A stretch of DNA of 64,000 nucleotides from Hyphomicrobiales bacterium (GCA_900466745.1 UBNE01000028.1:62001-126000); one strand, 5' to 3'; numbered from the stretch's first letter, positions 32,777-42,480 are shown. Notes: generated by a model not told the origin, from the sequence alone. Translations and numbers: made by a program.

Positions 32777-34189
32777 ATGCCGTCGAAAATCATACCTGTG
32801 GTGATGTGTGGCGGCGCGGGGACGCGGCTTTGGCCAGTTTCACGCGATACGATGCCGAAGCAATTCATCCCGCTGCTCGGGGAGGAATCGACCTTCCAGC
32901 GCGCGATGCGGCTCCTATCAGAGCCTTCCGTCTTCGAGCCGGCGATCGTAATCACCAATGTGGATTATCGCTTCACGGTGCAGGAGCAGCTTAAGACTAT
33001 CGGCATCGCCGCGCAGATCGTGCTCGAGCCGAGCCGCCGCGATTCCGCCGCCGCAATTGCGGTCGGAACAGAACTCGCGCTCGCTCGCGACGAGAAAGCG
33101 GTGGTCGGCGTCTTCGCCGCCGATCATATCGTCCAGGACACGAAGCTCTTCGTCGAGACCTGTCGCCTGGCCGGCATCGCGGCCGCGCAGGGCCGGATCG
33201 TCACCATAGGCATCCCGCCGACTCACCCCGCGACTGGCTACGGCTATATCCGGCCGGGCGAGGAGATCGGCGGGCATGCGCGCAAGGTCTCCGCCTTCGT
33301 CGAGAAGCCGGATGCCATCCGCGCTGCGCAATATCTGCTCGACGGCTATCTCTGGAACTCGGGCAACTTCATCTTCGACGGTGCGACGATGCGCGCCGAA
33401 CTCCAAGCCTTGGCGCCGGACGTCGCTGGCCCGGTTGCCGAGGCCGTCGACGGGGCGAAGCTGGACCTCGACTTCCTGCGACTCGACGCCGCGGCCTTCG
33501 GCCGGGCACAGAAGATCTCAATCGACTATGCGGTGATGGAGAAGACGGACAAGGCCGCCGTGGTCTCCGGCCAGTTCGGGTGGTCCGACGTCGGTGGCTG
33601 GGCTGCGGTCTGGGACTTGGCCGATAAGGACGGGAGCGGAAATGTTATCGAAGGGCGCGGCTACATACTCGAAGGGTCAGGCAACCTAGTTCGCTCGGAG
33701 GAAGCCTTGATCGCGCTGGTCGGCCTCGACGATGTCGCGGTGATCGCGACACGCGACGCGGTGCTCGTCACCCCCAAAGCCAAGGCCGACAAGGTCAAGG
33801 AGATGGTGGCGCTGATCACGACAGCAGGCGAATCGGAGGCTGGCGCCCATCGCGAGATCCAGCGCCCCTGGGGCAAGTATCTCTCGATCGATTTAGGGGG
33901 ACGCCATCAGGTCAAGCGCATCACGGTGAAGCCTGGCGGAGTGCTCTCGCTGCAGAAGCATCACCATCGCGCCGAGCACTGGATCGTGGTGCGCGGCACG
34001 GCCAAGGTAACGCGCAATGAAGAGACCATCATGGTGCATGAGACCGAGTCGATCTATCTGCCGATCGGCTGCATACACCGCATGGCGAACCCAGGCAGGA
34101 TCCCGCTCGAACTGATCGAGGTGCAGGTCGGCTCTTATCTTGGCGAGGACGACATCGTGCGCATCGAGGACATCTATAAGCGTGTCTGA
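32777..34189 (+). CDS. manC: Mannose-1-phosphate guanylyltransferase / mannose-6-phosphate isomerase
   Basis: A 470-aa bifunctional enzyme making GDP-mannose for the capsule. The nucleotidyltransferase signature GGAGTRLWPVSRDTMPKQF is at residues 10-28, FVEKPDA follows, and the C-terminal cupin isomerase domain has RPWGKY and the metal-binding HHHRAEHW. Length is standard for ManC/CpsB/NoeJ. ATG 32777 is chosen because the conserved N-terminus begins there; a TTG seven codons upstream is less likely. Presence implies mannose or a GDP-mannose-derived sugar (fucose, rhamnose, perosamine) in the polymer. Confidence 0.95.
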   Translation: MPSKIIPVVMCGGAGTRLWPVSRDTMPKQFIPLLGEESTFQRAMRLLSEPSVFEPAIVITNVDYRFTVQEQLKTIGIAAQIVLEPSRRDSAAAIAVGTELALARDEKAVVGVFAADHIVQDTKLFVETCRLAGIAAAQGRIVTIGIPPTHPATGYGYIRPGEEIGGHARKVSAFVEKPDAIRAAQYLLDGYLWNSGNFIFDGATMRAELQALAPDVAGPVAEAVDGAKLDLDFLRLDAAAFGRAQKISIDYAVMEKTDKAAVVSGQFGWSDVGGWAAVWDLADKDGSGNVIEGRGYILEGSGNLVRSEEALIALVGLDDVAVIATRDAVLVTPKAKADKVKEMVALITTAGESEAGAHREIQRPWGKYLSIDLGGRHQVKRITVKPGGVLSLQKHHHRAEHWIVVRGTAKVTRNEETIMVHETESIYLPIGCIHRMANPGRIPLELIEVQVGSYLGEDDIVRIEDIYKRV

Positions 34190-34396
34190 TGATCTTCTCG
34201 GGTTGGGGACCGAGGCGGATTCTCAGATTGAGGTTTGCAGTTAGGATTTGCCATGTAGGGCGCCTTGAAACGGTGCTCCATCATCTCATGAATAGGGCGG
34301 CGCGCAGTTCTCGTTCGATGATCGCAGGCATATCCTGCTTGAAAATCCCTTGGGCGTCGCGCTATGCCGTAGACAGTACTGTATCGGAGCAATGTG

Positions 34397-36652
34397 ATGC
34401 TAAGGAAGGCTGTTGATTCGCTGGTCGGGAAGAGCCGAGACATCAAACGTCACATTGCCGCAGCCGACGAGCAGCGAGACCGCCGTAACTGGGCCGAGAG
34501 TGCGCGCTTGTATCGCGCGGTCTTGAATCTCGATGACAGTTTGGATCACGTGTGGGTTCAGTATGGGCACTCGCTGAAGGAAAGCGGTGACTTGGCCGGC
34601 GCCGAAATCGCTTATCAGAAGGCACTCACCCTTGCGGATCTTGCCGATACGCATTTGCAGCTCGGTCATCTCCACAAACTCATGGGCAGGCTGCGGGAAG
34701 CGGAACAGGACTATCTGCACGCTTTCGATCGGCAACCCAACCTGAAGGACGCGCGCACAGAACTCGGCAACTTCAACTGGAATCCGGCACGGCTCCGCAA
34801 ACGCCAGAACGCGGCAGCTCCCGATCAGCGGAAGCCCACTGACAGCAACCTCTCGATCGCGTTCGAACTCAGTGACTTGATCGACCACCTTCAGCGCGCG
34901 CGCTATCCGACCGGCATTCAGCGCGTGCAACTATGCTTGGCCGAAGCGTTCCTTCGCGACGAGGAACCGCCGCGTTTTGTTTATTATGAGCATATTTCGT
35001 CGCGCTTCTACGAGGTCGACGCGGCGCAGGTCCATGACATCGTGGAGGTCGTGACGAATGTCGCCCGGAGCGACCAGGCCCGAACCGAGATCGTGGATCG
35101 GCTGAAGTCCTCGATCACGACACGTCCCCCTTACGAATTCCAGCAGGGGGAGCACCTCGTCAATGTCGGCACGTCCTGGGGCTTCCTGAACTATTTTCTA
35201 ACGGTCAGGGAAGCCAAGCGCCGCTTCGGCATCCGTTACGTTCCGATGATCCATGATTGCATCCCGCTGCTCTTCCCCGAGTTCTGCAATCCAAATCTCG
35301 TCTGCGACTTCATTAACTGGGTCTCGCACATGCTTGTCGAGGCGGACCTGATCCTGAGCAATTCAGAAAACACGCGGAAGGATTTGGCGGCCGTCGCGGC
35401 GCAGATGGGCGTGGCGCTGCCACCGGTCAGCATCCTTCGGTTGAATGGCGAATACGGCAAGAATGATGCGGATCCGGAAGAGGATCTCGCGGCGATCGAG
35501 CTTTTGCGTTTGAACAATCTCGACGTAACCGACTATGTGCTTTTCGTCTCGACGATCGAGCCGCGCAAGAATCACATGCTCGCCCTCAATGCCTGGTCGA
35601 ACATGCTGAAGAAGGCGCCCGCAGGTCCTGTGCCGAAGCTCGTCTGCGTCGGCAGTGCCGGCTGGATGAACGACGCCTTCCATGAACGCTTGGAACGGGA
35701 CAAGGCGCTCGGTCAATCCGTCGTCGTCCTGCGTGACGTCTCCGACCAGTTCCTGCAGTTGCTCTATCGCCGCTGCATGTTCACGCTGTTTCCGAGCCTT
35801 TACGAGGGCTGGGGCCTGCCGATTTCCGAGGCCCTGGCGCATGGCAAGGTGCCGCTGGTCTCGAATGTCTCCTCGCATCCCGAGGCAGGCGGTGATCTCG
35901 CCGTTTATTTCGACCTCGATTCGGAGAGCGACTTCCGCGCCAAGCTTGCAAAGCTCATTGAGGACGAACCGGCTCGTAAGACGCTGGAAGGCAAAATTGC
36001 GAGAGGACAACCGCTGCGCCCTTGGCGAGAGATCGGCGAGGAGATGCTCCGCGGGCTGCAGACGCTGCCGCCAGCCGAGTATAAGCCGGTGGACGCGGCA
36101 CCCGAGATCCTGTCTGGTCGCTATTATGGAATGATGCGGAACGTTCACGACCGCATCGACAACATCTGGTTCAGCGGCGATCCGCTGCGGCGCGGCATTG
36201 GCTGGCATGCCCCCGAGCCCTGGGGCTGCTGGGTGCGCGGCCATATGGGCGAAATCGCCCTTCGCCTGCCTGAGGGGGCAGAGGAATTTGAAGTCTTTCT
36301 GCAACTAGTATCATCGCCGCATCTTGCCAACACCATTAAGGTGTCGGTTCCCGGAGGACATTGGGCAAGTTCCACAAGCCGCCAGCCCAGCGAAGAATGG
36401 TGGGAGCGCGTGCCGGTGCGCTTGAGGCCGGGTTCCAGCCGTATCCTCGTGTTGCGCGTTTCGGGAGCGGTGATCGACGACTTCTCCATCCCGAGCCAGG
36501 GCGTCGATCCGCGCAAGGCCTCGCTTGGCGTCAAAGGCCTCTATGTCTGTCCCGCCGGCGACCCAGGACTGCGTCAGGCCTTGACCGAGGCTATCGTGCT
36601 GAACGATTTCAGTGAGATCGCCCGCCGCTTCCAGCGGCCGGCTCTGGTGTGA
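34397..36652 (+). CDS. TPR-GT4 glycosyltransferase with C-terminal beta domain
   Basis: A protein of about 751 aa in three parts. Residues 15-130 are TPR-like repeats (YGHSLKESGDLAGAEIAYQK and LGHLHKLMGRLREAEQDYLH). Residues 155-570 are a GT-B glycosyltransferase of family 4, with FVSTIEPRKNH and the nucleotide-sugar-binding PSLYEGWGLPISEALAHG. Residues 590-740 are a beta-rich domain. ATG 34397 has GGAG seven bases upstream; the GTG directly before it is possible. It should build the capsule chain in the cytoplasm; donor and acceptor are unknown. Confidence 0.88.
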   Translation: MLRKAVDSLVGKSRDIKRHIAAADEQRDRRNWAESARLYRAVLNLDDSLDHVWVQYGHSLKESGDLAGAEIAYQKALTLADLADTHLQLGHLHKLMGRLREAEQDYLHAFDRQPNLKDARTELGNFNWNPARLRKRQNAAAPDQRKPTDSNLSIAFELSDLIDHLQRARYPTGIQRVQLCLAEAFLRDEEPPRFVYYEHISSRFYEVDAAQVHDIVEVVTNVARSDQARTEIVDRLKSSITTRPPYEFQQGEHLVNVGTSWGFLNYFLTVREAKRRFGIRYVPMIHDCIPLLFPEFCNPNLVCDFINWVSHMLVEADLILSNSENTRKDLAAVAAQMGVALPPVSILRLNGEYGKNDADPEEDLAAIELLRLNNLDVTDYVLFVSTIEPRKNHMLALNAWSNMLKKAPAGPVPKLVCVGSAGWMNDAFHERLERDKALGQSVVVLRDVSDQFLQLLYRRCMFTLFPSLYEGWGLPISEALAHGKVPLVSNVSSHPEAGGDLAVYFDLDSESDFRAKLAKLIEDEPARKTLEGKIARGQPLRPWREIGEEMLRGLQTLPPAEYKPVDAAPEILSGRYYGMMRNVHDRIDNIWFSGDPLRRGIGWHAPEPWGCWVRGHMGEIALRLPEGAEEFEVFLQLVSSPHLANTIKVSVPGGHWASSTSRQPSEEWWERVPVRLRPGSSRILVLRVSGAVIDDFSIPSQGVDPRKASLGVKGLYVCPAGDPGLRQALTEAIVLNDFSEIARRFQRPALV

Positions 36653-36662
36653 GGCGCAGGCG

Positions 36663-37613
36663 GTGCTAACGAGCGACGAAGTTGTCTGGGGTTATCGCTA
36701 TGCGCTTGGGCGTGATCCGGAGAGCAGTCTCGTGCTCGATCGGCACAAAGCCGCACACGACGACTGGCGACAGTTTCGCGAGCGTCTGCTGACGTCCGCC
36801 GAATTCCTGCATGCCCAGCGGGGCCGGACCCTGCCGCCGAAATGGGTCGCAACTGAAATCCTGCAGGGGCAGCGCCTTCTTTGGCTCGACCTCGAAGACG
36901 CGTTCGTCTCCCGTGGCTGTTTGATGGATGGTTACGAGCCGCTCGAAAGCGCTTTCGTCCGAGCGAACCTGAAACCGGGAGACGTCTTCCTCGACATCGG
37001 CGCCAACATCGGATGGTTCACGATGCTGGCGAGCACGATCGTCGGCGAGCGCGGCCATATCCACGCCTTCGAGCCCCGCAAGCCGACGGCGGACTATCTG
37101 CGCCGTAGTGTCGAGGCCAACGCCCTTTCAAGCCTCGTGACGGTACACGAGGTCGGGCTCGCCGACAAAGACGGAGAGTGGCACCTCGCCTGGGCGCAGG
37201 GCACGACGAATCCGGGTAGTTCCTGCCTGGTCGCGGATCCAACCGGTGCTGCCAATCTGAACGCGATCACGATCAACCTGCGGAAGTTGGATGATCTCGA
37301 GCTGAGTAAGGTCGATTTCGTTAAGATCGACATCGAAGGTGCCGAAATGCTGGCAGTGAGCGGCGGCAGGCGGACGATTGCACAACACCGCCCTGTTGTG
37401 ATGTCGGAGCTGCACCCGAAACAGCTCCAACTCGTTTCCGGAGCGACGTCGGCCGAGTATATCGGGTGGTTCAAGCAGCAAGGCTATCGTGTGTTCCTCC
37501 TGGAGGCCGATCGAAACGATGAACTCGACGACTTTCCGCATTTTCTGAACAAGGACCTGGTCAATATCGTCTGCATACCCGTAGATAAAGCCGAGCTGCG
37601 GGTTAGCTTGTAG
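36663..37613 (+). CDS. FkbM-family methyltransferase with N-terminal linker-like module
   Basis: A 316-aa protein starting at GTG 36663, 10 bases after the glycosyltransferase stop, with GAGG upstream. Residues 1-45 (VVWGYRYALGRDPES...SAEFL) form a small helical module shared with the methyltransferase at 39253 and reminiscent of DUF4214. The SAM-binding core has FLDIGANIGWFT (about 107) and VDFVKIDIEGAEML (about 220), both typical of FkbM O-methyltransferases. It probably methylates a sugar hydroxyl in the capsule or a lipid intermediate. Confidence 0.85.
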   Translation: MLTSDEVVWGYRYALGRDPESSLVLDRHKAAHDDWRQFRERLLTSAEFLHAQRGRTLPPKWVATEILQGQRLLWLDLEDAFVSRGCLMDGYEPLESAFVRANLKPGDVFLDIGANIGWFTMLASTIVGERGHIHAFEPRKPTADYLRRSVEANALSSLVTVHEVGLADKDGEWHLAWAQGTTNPGSSCLVADPTGAANLNAITINLRKLDDLELSKVDFVKIDIEGAEMLAVSGGRRTIAQHRPVVMSELHPKQLQLVSGATSAEYIGWFKQQGYRVFLLEADRNDELDDFPHFLNKDLVNIVCIPVDKAELRVSL

Positions 37614-37667
37614 GCACGCGACTGTTGGCCAAAAATTAGCAAAGAAACAGATGGATCCACCTGCGTG

Positions 37668-38600
37668 ATGAAGAACCCCGTTGCGATCTTGGCATTCAAC
37701 CGACCGGAGTACTTGAAGGAAACGCTGCAATCGCTTTCGAGACAGGCTGCAGGTTCCTTGGACGGCCGAGAGATTCACCTATTTCAAGATGGAATTGTCT
37801 CTGCCGTTTCCGGCCGCGAATATGCTAGTATGGAGGCGCTGAAGCGCAATATCGAAGAATTTCTGAACGTGTTCCCCAATGGGTTCGTTCATGTTCAAGG
37901 ATGGAACAAAGGAATCGCCGAACATTTCAATGTTGTTGAACGTTACTTTTTTGAATTTAATCAATTTGAAGCCGCAATTTTTCTCGAAGATGACATGATT
38001 TTGAGCGAACTCTATTTGAGGATAATGGATGAATTGATCGATTACGCCAAAATTAACGAAAAAATTGGGTATGTCGCAGCATATGGAAATCACTACGCGC
38101 CGCTCGACGCCCAAATCCAGAACAAGTCAAAAATCATCGACATGCATCACCACTGGGCGTTCGCTCTGCTGCGGCGTCAGTGGCTGCGCCAAAAGCCTCT
38201 TGTAGACGAGTATCTGGCTCTAATATCCGGCGTCGATTACAAGAATCGGGACCACGTGAAGATCATTGATTTCTTTCGGACAAAAGGTTTTATGCCCTTC
38301 ACGACTTCGCAGGATGCGGTAAAGGGGGCGATCGCCCATATGTCGGGAGCAGTACGCTTGATGACCTTCCCGTGTTACGGAAAGTACATCGGAAAACAGG
38401 GCGTGAATTTCACGGAGAAAGCCTACGAAGATATGAAGTTCGATACGACAATTCTGTGCAACAGCAGTCCTGATCGGCTCGACTGGCCGTCCGAAGCGGA
38501 ATTGGACAGCAAGATTGCCGCGCTCCGAAAGGCCCACATCGAAAATCTGGACAAGGTGAATGATCTCTTTCCTTTCTACGAAAAATTGAAAAACGCCTAA
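37668..38600 (+). CDS. GT2-like glycosyltransferase in an AT-rich patch
   Basis: A 310-aa protein with a GT-A-type start (PVAILAFNRPEYLKETLQSL), a metal-binding acidic motif in IFLEDDMILS (about 103-112), and HHHWAFALLRRQW in the middle. It resembles sugar-nucleotide-dependent transferases that act in capsule or LPS assembly. ATG 37668 is used; the GTG before it is equally possible. The gene is markedly richer in A and T, with AAT and AAA codons, than neighbouring capsule genes. That suggests recent horizontal gain inside the locus. Confidence 0.8.
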   Translation: MKNPVAILAFNRPEYLKETLQSLSRQAAGSLDGREIHLFQDGIVSAVSGREYASMEALKRNIEEFLNVFPNGFVHVQGWNKGIAEHFNVVERYFFEFNQFEAAIFLEDDMILSELYLRIMDELIDYAKINEKIGYVAAYGNHYAPLDAQIQNKSKIIDMHHHWAFALLRRQWLRQKPLVDEYLALISGVDYKNRDHVKIIDFFRTKGFMPFTTSQDAVKGAIAHMSGAVRLMTFPCYGKYIGKQGVNFTEKAYEDMKFDTTILCNSSPDRLDWPSEAELDSKIAALRKAHIENLDKVNDLFPFYEKLKNA

Positions 38601-39256
38601 GGCGCCAACATGTATGTTGAAAACGATGCAAAGAACGACTGCATCGTAATATTCTTTTTCTTTTTAAACACAACCATCGTATCGGCCTGCTCTTTTATCT
38701 CAAAGAATTTCTCCATATCGTAGTAACTGTGTCTGACAGTGTAGTCGTGAACAGCCACAAGCGCGTCGTCGGCCATAAAGCAATAGGCTGCCGACGCGCA
38801 TGCATTTCTGAAACGCCCATCAATAAAAATGAGATTGTAAAGAAAGTCATATTTCGTGAACGGCGTCAGGTAATATCTTGGCCAGTGCCTGATCTTGCTG
38901 TCATCGGTCGGAGCTCCCCAAGCGCCAACCGACCCGATGTCCACATGCTCGAAGAAGAGCGCTCGTCGCTCGATTGCCGCCGCGACCGCCTCCTTCTTTT
39001 TCAGAGCCTCGATCCAGTTCGGATCACTGTCGACCGAGACTATCAGCTTGCAGCCGAGAGCGACGGCGATCTCCGTGCTGCCGCCGCAGCCGAACTCCAG
39101 ATAGCATGGATTGTTCTCGACCAGGCGCTCGAACAAGGCGCGCTCGCGCTCCGTCAGGCGTGCCTGAATATGCTCCGTGCGCCGATCCATGGGGCCGTTT
39201 TCCAATCTCATCAAGTTCATCGCGCATTGAAAAGGATCGCCATCGGCGCAGCTCAC
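38597..39256 (-). CDS. Class I SAM-dependent methyltransferase-like protein
   Basis: A 219-aa protein with a Rossmann-like core: CYLEFGCGGSTEIAVALG (about 51-68) is a SAM-binding loop, LIVSVDSD follows as the acidic second strand, and NLIFIDGRFR marks the substrate-side loop. The GTG start at 39256 overlaps the upstream methyltransferase stop (GTGA), so translation is coupled; ATG codons at residues 13, 16 and 23 are alternatives. The 3' part is AT-rich like the convergent glycosyltransferase it meets tail to tail, overlapping by four bases. Substrate unknown. Confidence 0.72.
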   Translation of the reverse strand: MSCADGDPFQCAMNLMRLENGPMDRRTEHIQARLTERERALFERLVENNPCYLEFGCGGSTEIAVALGCKLIVSVDSDPNWIEALKKKEAVAAAIERRALFFEHVDIGSVGAWGAPTDDSKIRHWPRYYLTPFTKYDFLYNLIFIDGRFRNACASAAYCFMADDALVAVHDYTVRHSYYDMEKFFEIKEQADTMVVFKKKKNITMQSFFASFSTYMLAP

Positions 39257-40248
39257 CGAGCCTTCTTCCGCGCAGCTCGGGCAGATTCGGCGGCGATCGG
39301 CGCCACTGCTCGACGACCGAAGAACGTCTGTGACAAGAACGCTTCCGAACCGGTGAGACCGTCCTCCTGAATCTCAATCGGCGAGATGTCGTGCTTTTGG
39401 AAGAGCTGAAAAATAACCTGTTGGGGCAGGACATGCATCTCCATGCCAGGAACCTGATCTCTGAGATAATCCGTCAGCGAGAACCGGTAGCCAACCCGGT
39501 AGGTAGGGACCTGGAACAACACATAGCCGCCCGGCCTGAGCCGCGAAAATAGAGTATCGAGCAGATAGGCAATCACTGGAGGCGGGTTATGCTGGAAGAC
39601 AATCGTCGAGTAGAGAAGGTCGAATTCCGGCAGGTCGGCGACATCCTCGGCGCGGTGAAGCTGAACCAGCTCGACGTTCGATATCGCCATTTTGGTCAGC
39701 CAGGATCCGGCAATCTCGAGATGCGGCGCCGAGATGTCGATGCCGTAGACTTTCGGAAAGAGCGCGGCGATGGCGGAGGTGGCCCTGCCGACCCCGCAAC
39801 CGAATTCGAGGCACGTCTTTACCCCGATTAAGGATTGTCCATTTCGCGCAAAAAAGGCTCTGATCAGCTCCGCGTCGCCGCGCCCGCTGCCGTAGAAGTC
39901 CCGTTCGGTCTCGGCGATACGGCCGCTCTTGAAGGCATCCGACGTCACAACCGACCAGTGCGGCTCCTCGCTGCCGAGCTTCGCCCAAGACCGCGCAACA
40001 TGGTCGAACATCTGCTGGAGCTGGCCCGAATCGTCCGGAACATCGACACTGATCGCCGGAGCGCGGGCGAAACGTCCGATCCCCGAATTTATCTCGGGCG
40101 AATAATTGAATTCGTTCGACTTGATGAAAGCTTCGCGAAGTGAATTCCAACTGGGGGAACGCCGATGTATTTCAATAACTTCATCGCTTTCTGGTTCTCG
40201 ACCGAAAAAACAACGATAGGCCCAAATCACTTGTTCTCGGTCTAACAT
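39253..40248 (-). CDS. SAM-dependent methyltransferase with N-terminal linker-like module
   Basis: A 331-aa protein. Residues 1-48 (VIWAYRCFFGREPESDEVIE...SNEF) repeat the module seen in the FkbM protein at 36663. The methyltransferase core follows: CLEFGCGVGRATSAIAALFP (about 138-157), VYGIDIS, LYSTIVFQHNPPP, and RPGGYVLFQVP, a standard class I order. It is translationally coupled to the next gene. It probably methylates a capsule sugar or terminal residue. Gene starts only about 160 bases from the divergent glycosidase start. Confidence 0.8.
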   Translation of the reverse strand: MLDREQVIWAYRCFFGREPESDEVIEIHRRSPSWNSLREAFIKSNEFNYSPEINSGIGRFARAPAISVDVPDDSGQLQQMFDHVARSWAKLGSEEPHWSVVTSDAFKSGRIAETERDFYGSGRGDAELIRAFFARNGQSLIGVKTCLEFGCGVGRATSAIAALFPKVYGIDISAPHLEIAGSWLTKMAISNVELVQLHRAEDVADLPEFDLLYSTIVFQHNPPPVIAYLLDTLFSRLRPGGYVLFQVPTYRVGYRFSLTDYLRDQVPGMEMHVLPQQVIFQLFQKHDISPIEIQEDGLTGSEAFLSQTFFGRRAVAPIAAESARAARKKAR

Positions 40249-40406
40249 CTCAGGCTCTGTTTATTTAGATGCGGAACGCAGGCGCGTTATTCGTTGCAAG
40301 CGAGCGCTGCATTTGTCAACGAATATATGCTGCGACTTCTCTTTCCGCTGAGGTTGCCAACAAGACTGGAGCCGCCCATTCTTCGTCGCCATGGAGAGGA
40401 ATCGTC

Positions 40407-41636
40407 ATGCGACTGGTGTTGCTCGTCCTGGCCCTCTTGGGTTCAAGCTGGCCCTGCGCGGCTCAGTCCCATCCCTCGCTCCGGGGCAAACACGTCGTCG
40501 GTTATCAAGGATGGTTTGGGTGTCCGGGTGACGCCTCCGGCCGAGGATGGTTTCACTGGTTCCGCGACGGCCAATCACCGTCATCGTCCAGCCTCACTAT
40601 CGATCTTTGGCCCGACATGTCCGAAGCCTCTGCGTTGGAACGGTGCCGCACGGGTCTACCGCTTCCGTCGGGACAGGAGGCCACGCTGTTTTCTTCCACA
40701 AACGCCGCAACCGTCCGCCGCCACTTCCAATGGATGAGGCAATACGAAATAGACGGCGTGGCCGCCATCCGGTTTGCCTCGCAACTGTCGGATGCGGCTC
40801 GGAACGGCTGGGTCACGAGCGTCCTGCGCAACGTCCGTTCGGCTGCGGAGGCCGAAGGGCGCGGTTTCTTCGTCATGTACGATTTGTCGGGGCAGACAGC
40901 CGAGAAACTGCTGCCTGCCTTGGCGGCGGACTGGACTCGACTAACGAAGGACGAAGAGATTCTCTTGAGCCCGTCCTATATGCACCATCGTGGAAAGCCA
41001 GTTGTAGCGCTTTGGGGGCTCGGCTTGAACCGCGTGAAGCTCGACGCGGCTTCCGCCCAGCGTCTGATCGATTTCTTCAAGGCGCAGGGAGCCACCGTCT
41101 TCGGGGGGGTACCGGCCTATTGGCGCACGCTCGAACGGGATTCGCATTCCGAGCCGGCTTGGAGGGCGGTCTATGCGAGCCTCGACGTGCTCAGCCCCTG
41201 GACGGTCGGGCGTTTCCGCACCCCGGAGGAGGCCGCAGCCTTCGACAAGTCCGTAATGGCGCCGGATATCGCCGCAGCCCGGGCCGCCGGGCAGGACTAT
41301 ATGCCGGTCATCTTTCCCGGCTTCTCTTGGTTCAACCTGCAGCAGGGCCGGAATCCGCTCGACCAGATCCCGCGGCTCTGCGGCGCCTTCTACCGGGCGC
41401 AAGTCAAGGGCGCGCTGGCGAGCGGAGCCGATATGCTTTTCACCGCCATGTTCGACGAGGTCGACGAAGGAACGGCGATTTTCAAGCTGGAACAGGATCC
41501 GCAGAAGCTTCCAGCGGGCGCAAGACTGCTTATCCCGGACCTCGGTTCGGCCTGCAGCGGCGGAAATGACCTCTATCTCAAGCTGGCCGGTGAAGCGACT
41601 AGGGCGGTGCGGAAAGGAGTCAAGCCGCAACGCTGA
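40407..41636 (+). CDS. Secreted glycoside hydrolase, family 71/99-like
   Basis: A 409-aa protein with a signal peptide (MRLVLLVLALLGSSWPCAAQS) and then GKHVVGYQGWFGCPGD, the start typical of the GH71/GH99-like family. GFSWFNLQQG (about 310) and the acidic FDEVDEGTAI (about 350) align with the catalytic region of GH99 endo-alpha-mannosidases. Exported hydrolases in capsule loci trim polymer or release it from the surface. With ManC next door a mannose-containing substrate is plausible. ATG 40407 has GAGAGGA upstream; an open frame extends to 40269 but lacks the signal peptide start. Confidence 0.82.
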   Translation: MRLVLLVLALLGSSWPCAAQSHPSLRGKHVVGYQGWFGCPGDASGRGWFHWFRDGQSPSSSSLTIDLWPDMSEASALERCRTGLPLPSGQEATLFSSTNAATVRRHFQWMRQYEIDGVAAIRFASQLSDAARNGWVTSVLRNVRSAAEAEGRGFFVMYDLSGQTAEKLLPALAADWTRLTKDEEILLSPSYMHHRGKPVVALWGLGLNRVKLDAASAQRLIDFFKAQGATVFGGVPAYWRTLERDSHSEPAWRAVYASLDVLSPWTVGRFRTPEEAAAFDKSVMAPDIAAARAAGQDYMPVIFPGFSWFNLQQGRNPLDQIPRLCGAFYRAQVKGALASGADMLFTAMFDEVDEGTAIFKLEQDPQKLPAGARLLIPDLGSACSGGNDLYLKLAGEATRAVRKGVKPQR

Positions 41637-41643
41637 GAAACGG

Positions 41644-42480
41644 TCACCGGAACGTCAGTGTCTTTCGTGAGGACTGCACAGCCCAGATGCCAAGCGCTGT
41701 CAGCCCGGTCGCCCAGATCGCGGCATAGCCTATCGAATAGTGTGTTTCGACCGTTCGTCCGAAAAAGCCGGCCCGGAACATCTCGTAGATATGTACCAGC
41801 GGGACGGCGAGTGCGTAGTCTTGCGCAGATTTCGGCAACCAGGAAACCATGAAAAAAGCTCCCGATAGCGGGAGAATCAGATATTGTGTCGGCTGGATCA
41901 AGTTTTCCAGGACCTCAGATTTCTCTGAGAGCCCCGCAATGATACAAGTTACGCCGAACCCGAGCCAGCTCATCATCAGCCAACCTGCAAGAACCAGCGA
42001 TGGATCATCGATCCAATCCACGATACCGGCCGAGAGCAGCATGAGATAGACGACGAGACCAGCGGCGCTCACGCCAGCGATCTCCGTAACGGTACGCGCT
42101 ACAAGTATGTCGAATACCGAAATGCGACGATGATATAGAAGCGAGTAATTGCCCGACATGACTCGAATCGCATTCGACAAATGGCGCCAGAGCGTCAGCG
42201 GCATATAACCCGAGATGACGAAAGCGGCGACGGAAACCCCATGAGCGCCCGTAGGATGAAGGAACGTCCAGAGGACGATGACTCCTCCCACTAGGAACAT
42301 CGGCTCGACGATCAGCCATAGAAATCCGAGATTGCCGCGACCGTATTTCGCCACGATGTTGCGGATCATCAGCGCTTCGATGACGCGCGCCTGATTCACA
42401 AGGCGGATGGAGAGCGTCGGCTCCGGCAGGGTAGGTCGCCTTGATGGAGTTGCGTCGTGTGATGAGAGAGTTGACCGCAT
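41644..42480 (-). CDS. kpsM: Capsule ABC transporter permease KpsM
   Basis: A 278-aa ABC-2 type inner-membrane permease with six hydrophobic segments and the conserved entry ALMIRNIVAKYGRGNLGFLW. SLLYHRRISVFDILVAR and LPLSGAFFMVSWLP follow. It exports lipid-linked polysaccharide together with KpsT. ATG 42480 is preferred since it gives the usual KpsM length; an ATG at 42558 would add 26 polar residues. It is divergent from kpsE1, and the 140 bases between hold both promoters. Confidence 0.92.
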   Translation of the reverse strand: MRSTLSSHDATPSRRPTLPEPTLSIRLVNQARVIEALMIRNIVAKYGRGNLGFLWLIVEPMFLVGGVIVLWTFLHPTGAHGVSVAAFVISGYMPLTLWRHLSNAIRVMSGNYSLLYHRRISVFDILVARTVTEIAGVSAAGLVVYLMLLSAGIVDWIDDPSLVLAGWLMMSWLGFGVTCIIAGLSEKSEVLENLIQPTQYLILPLSGAFFMVSWLPKSAQDYALAVPLVHIYEMFRAGFFGRTVETHYSIGYAAIWATGLTALGIWAVQSSRKTLTFR

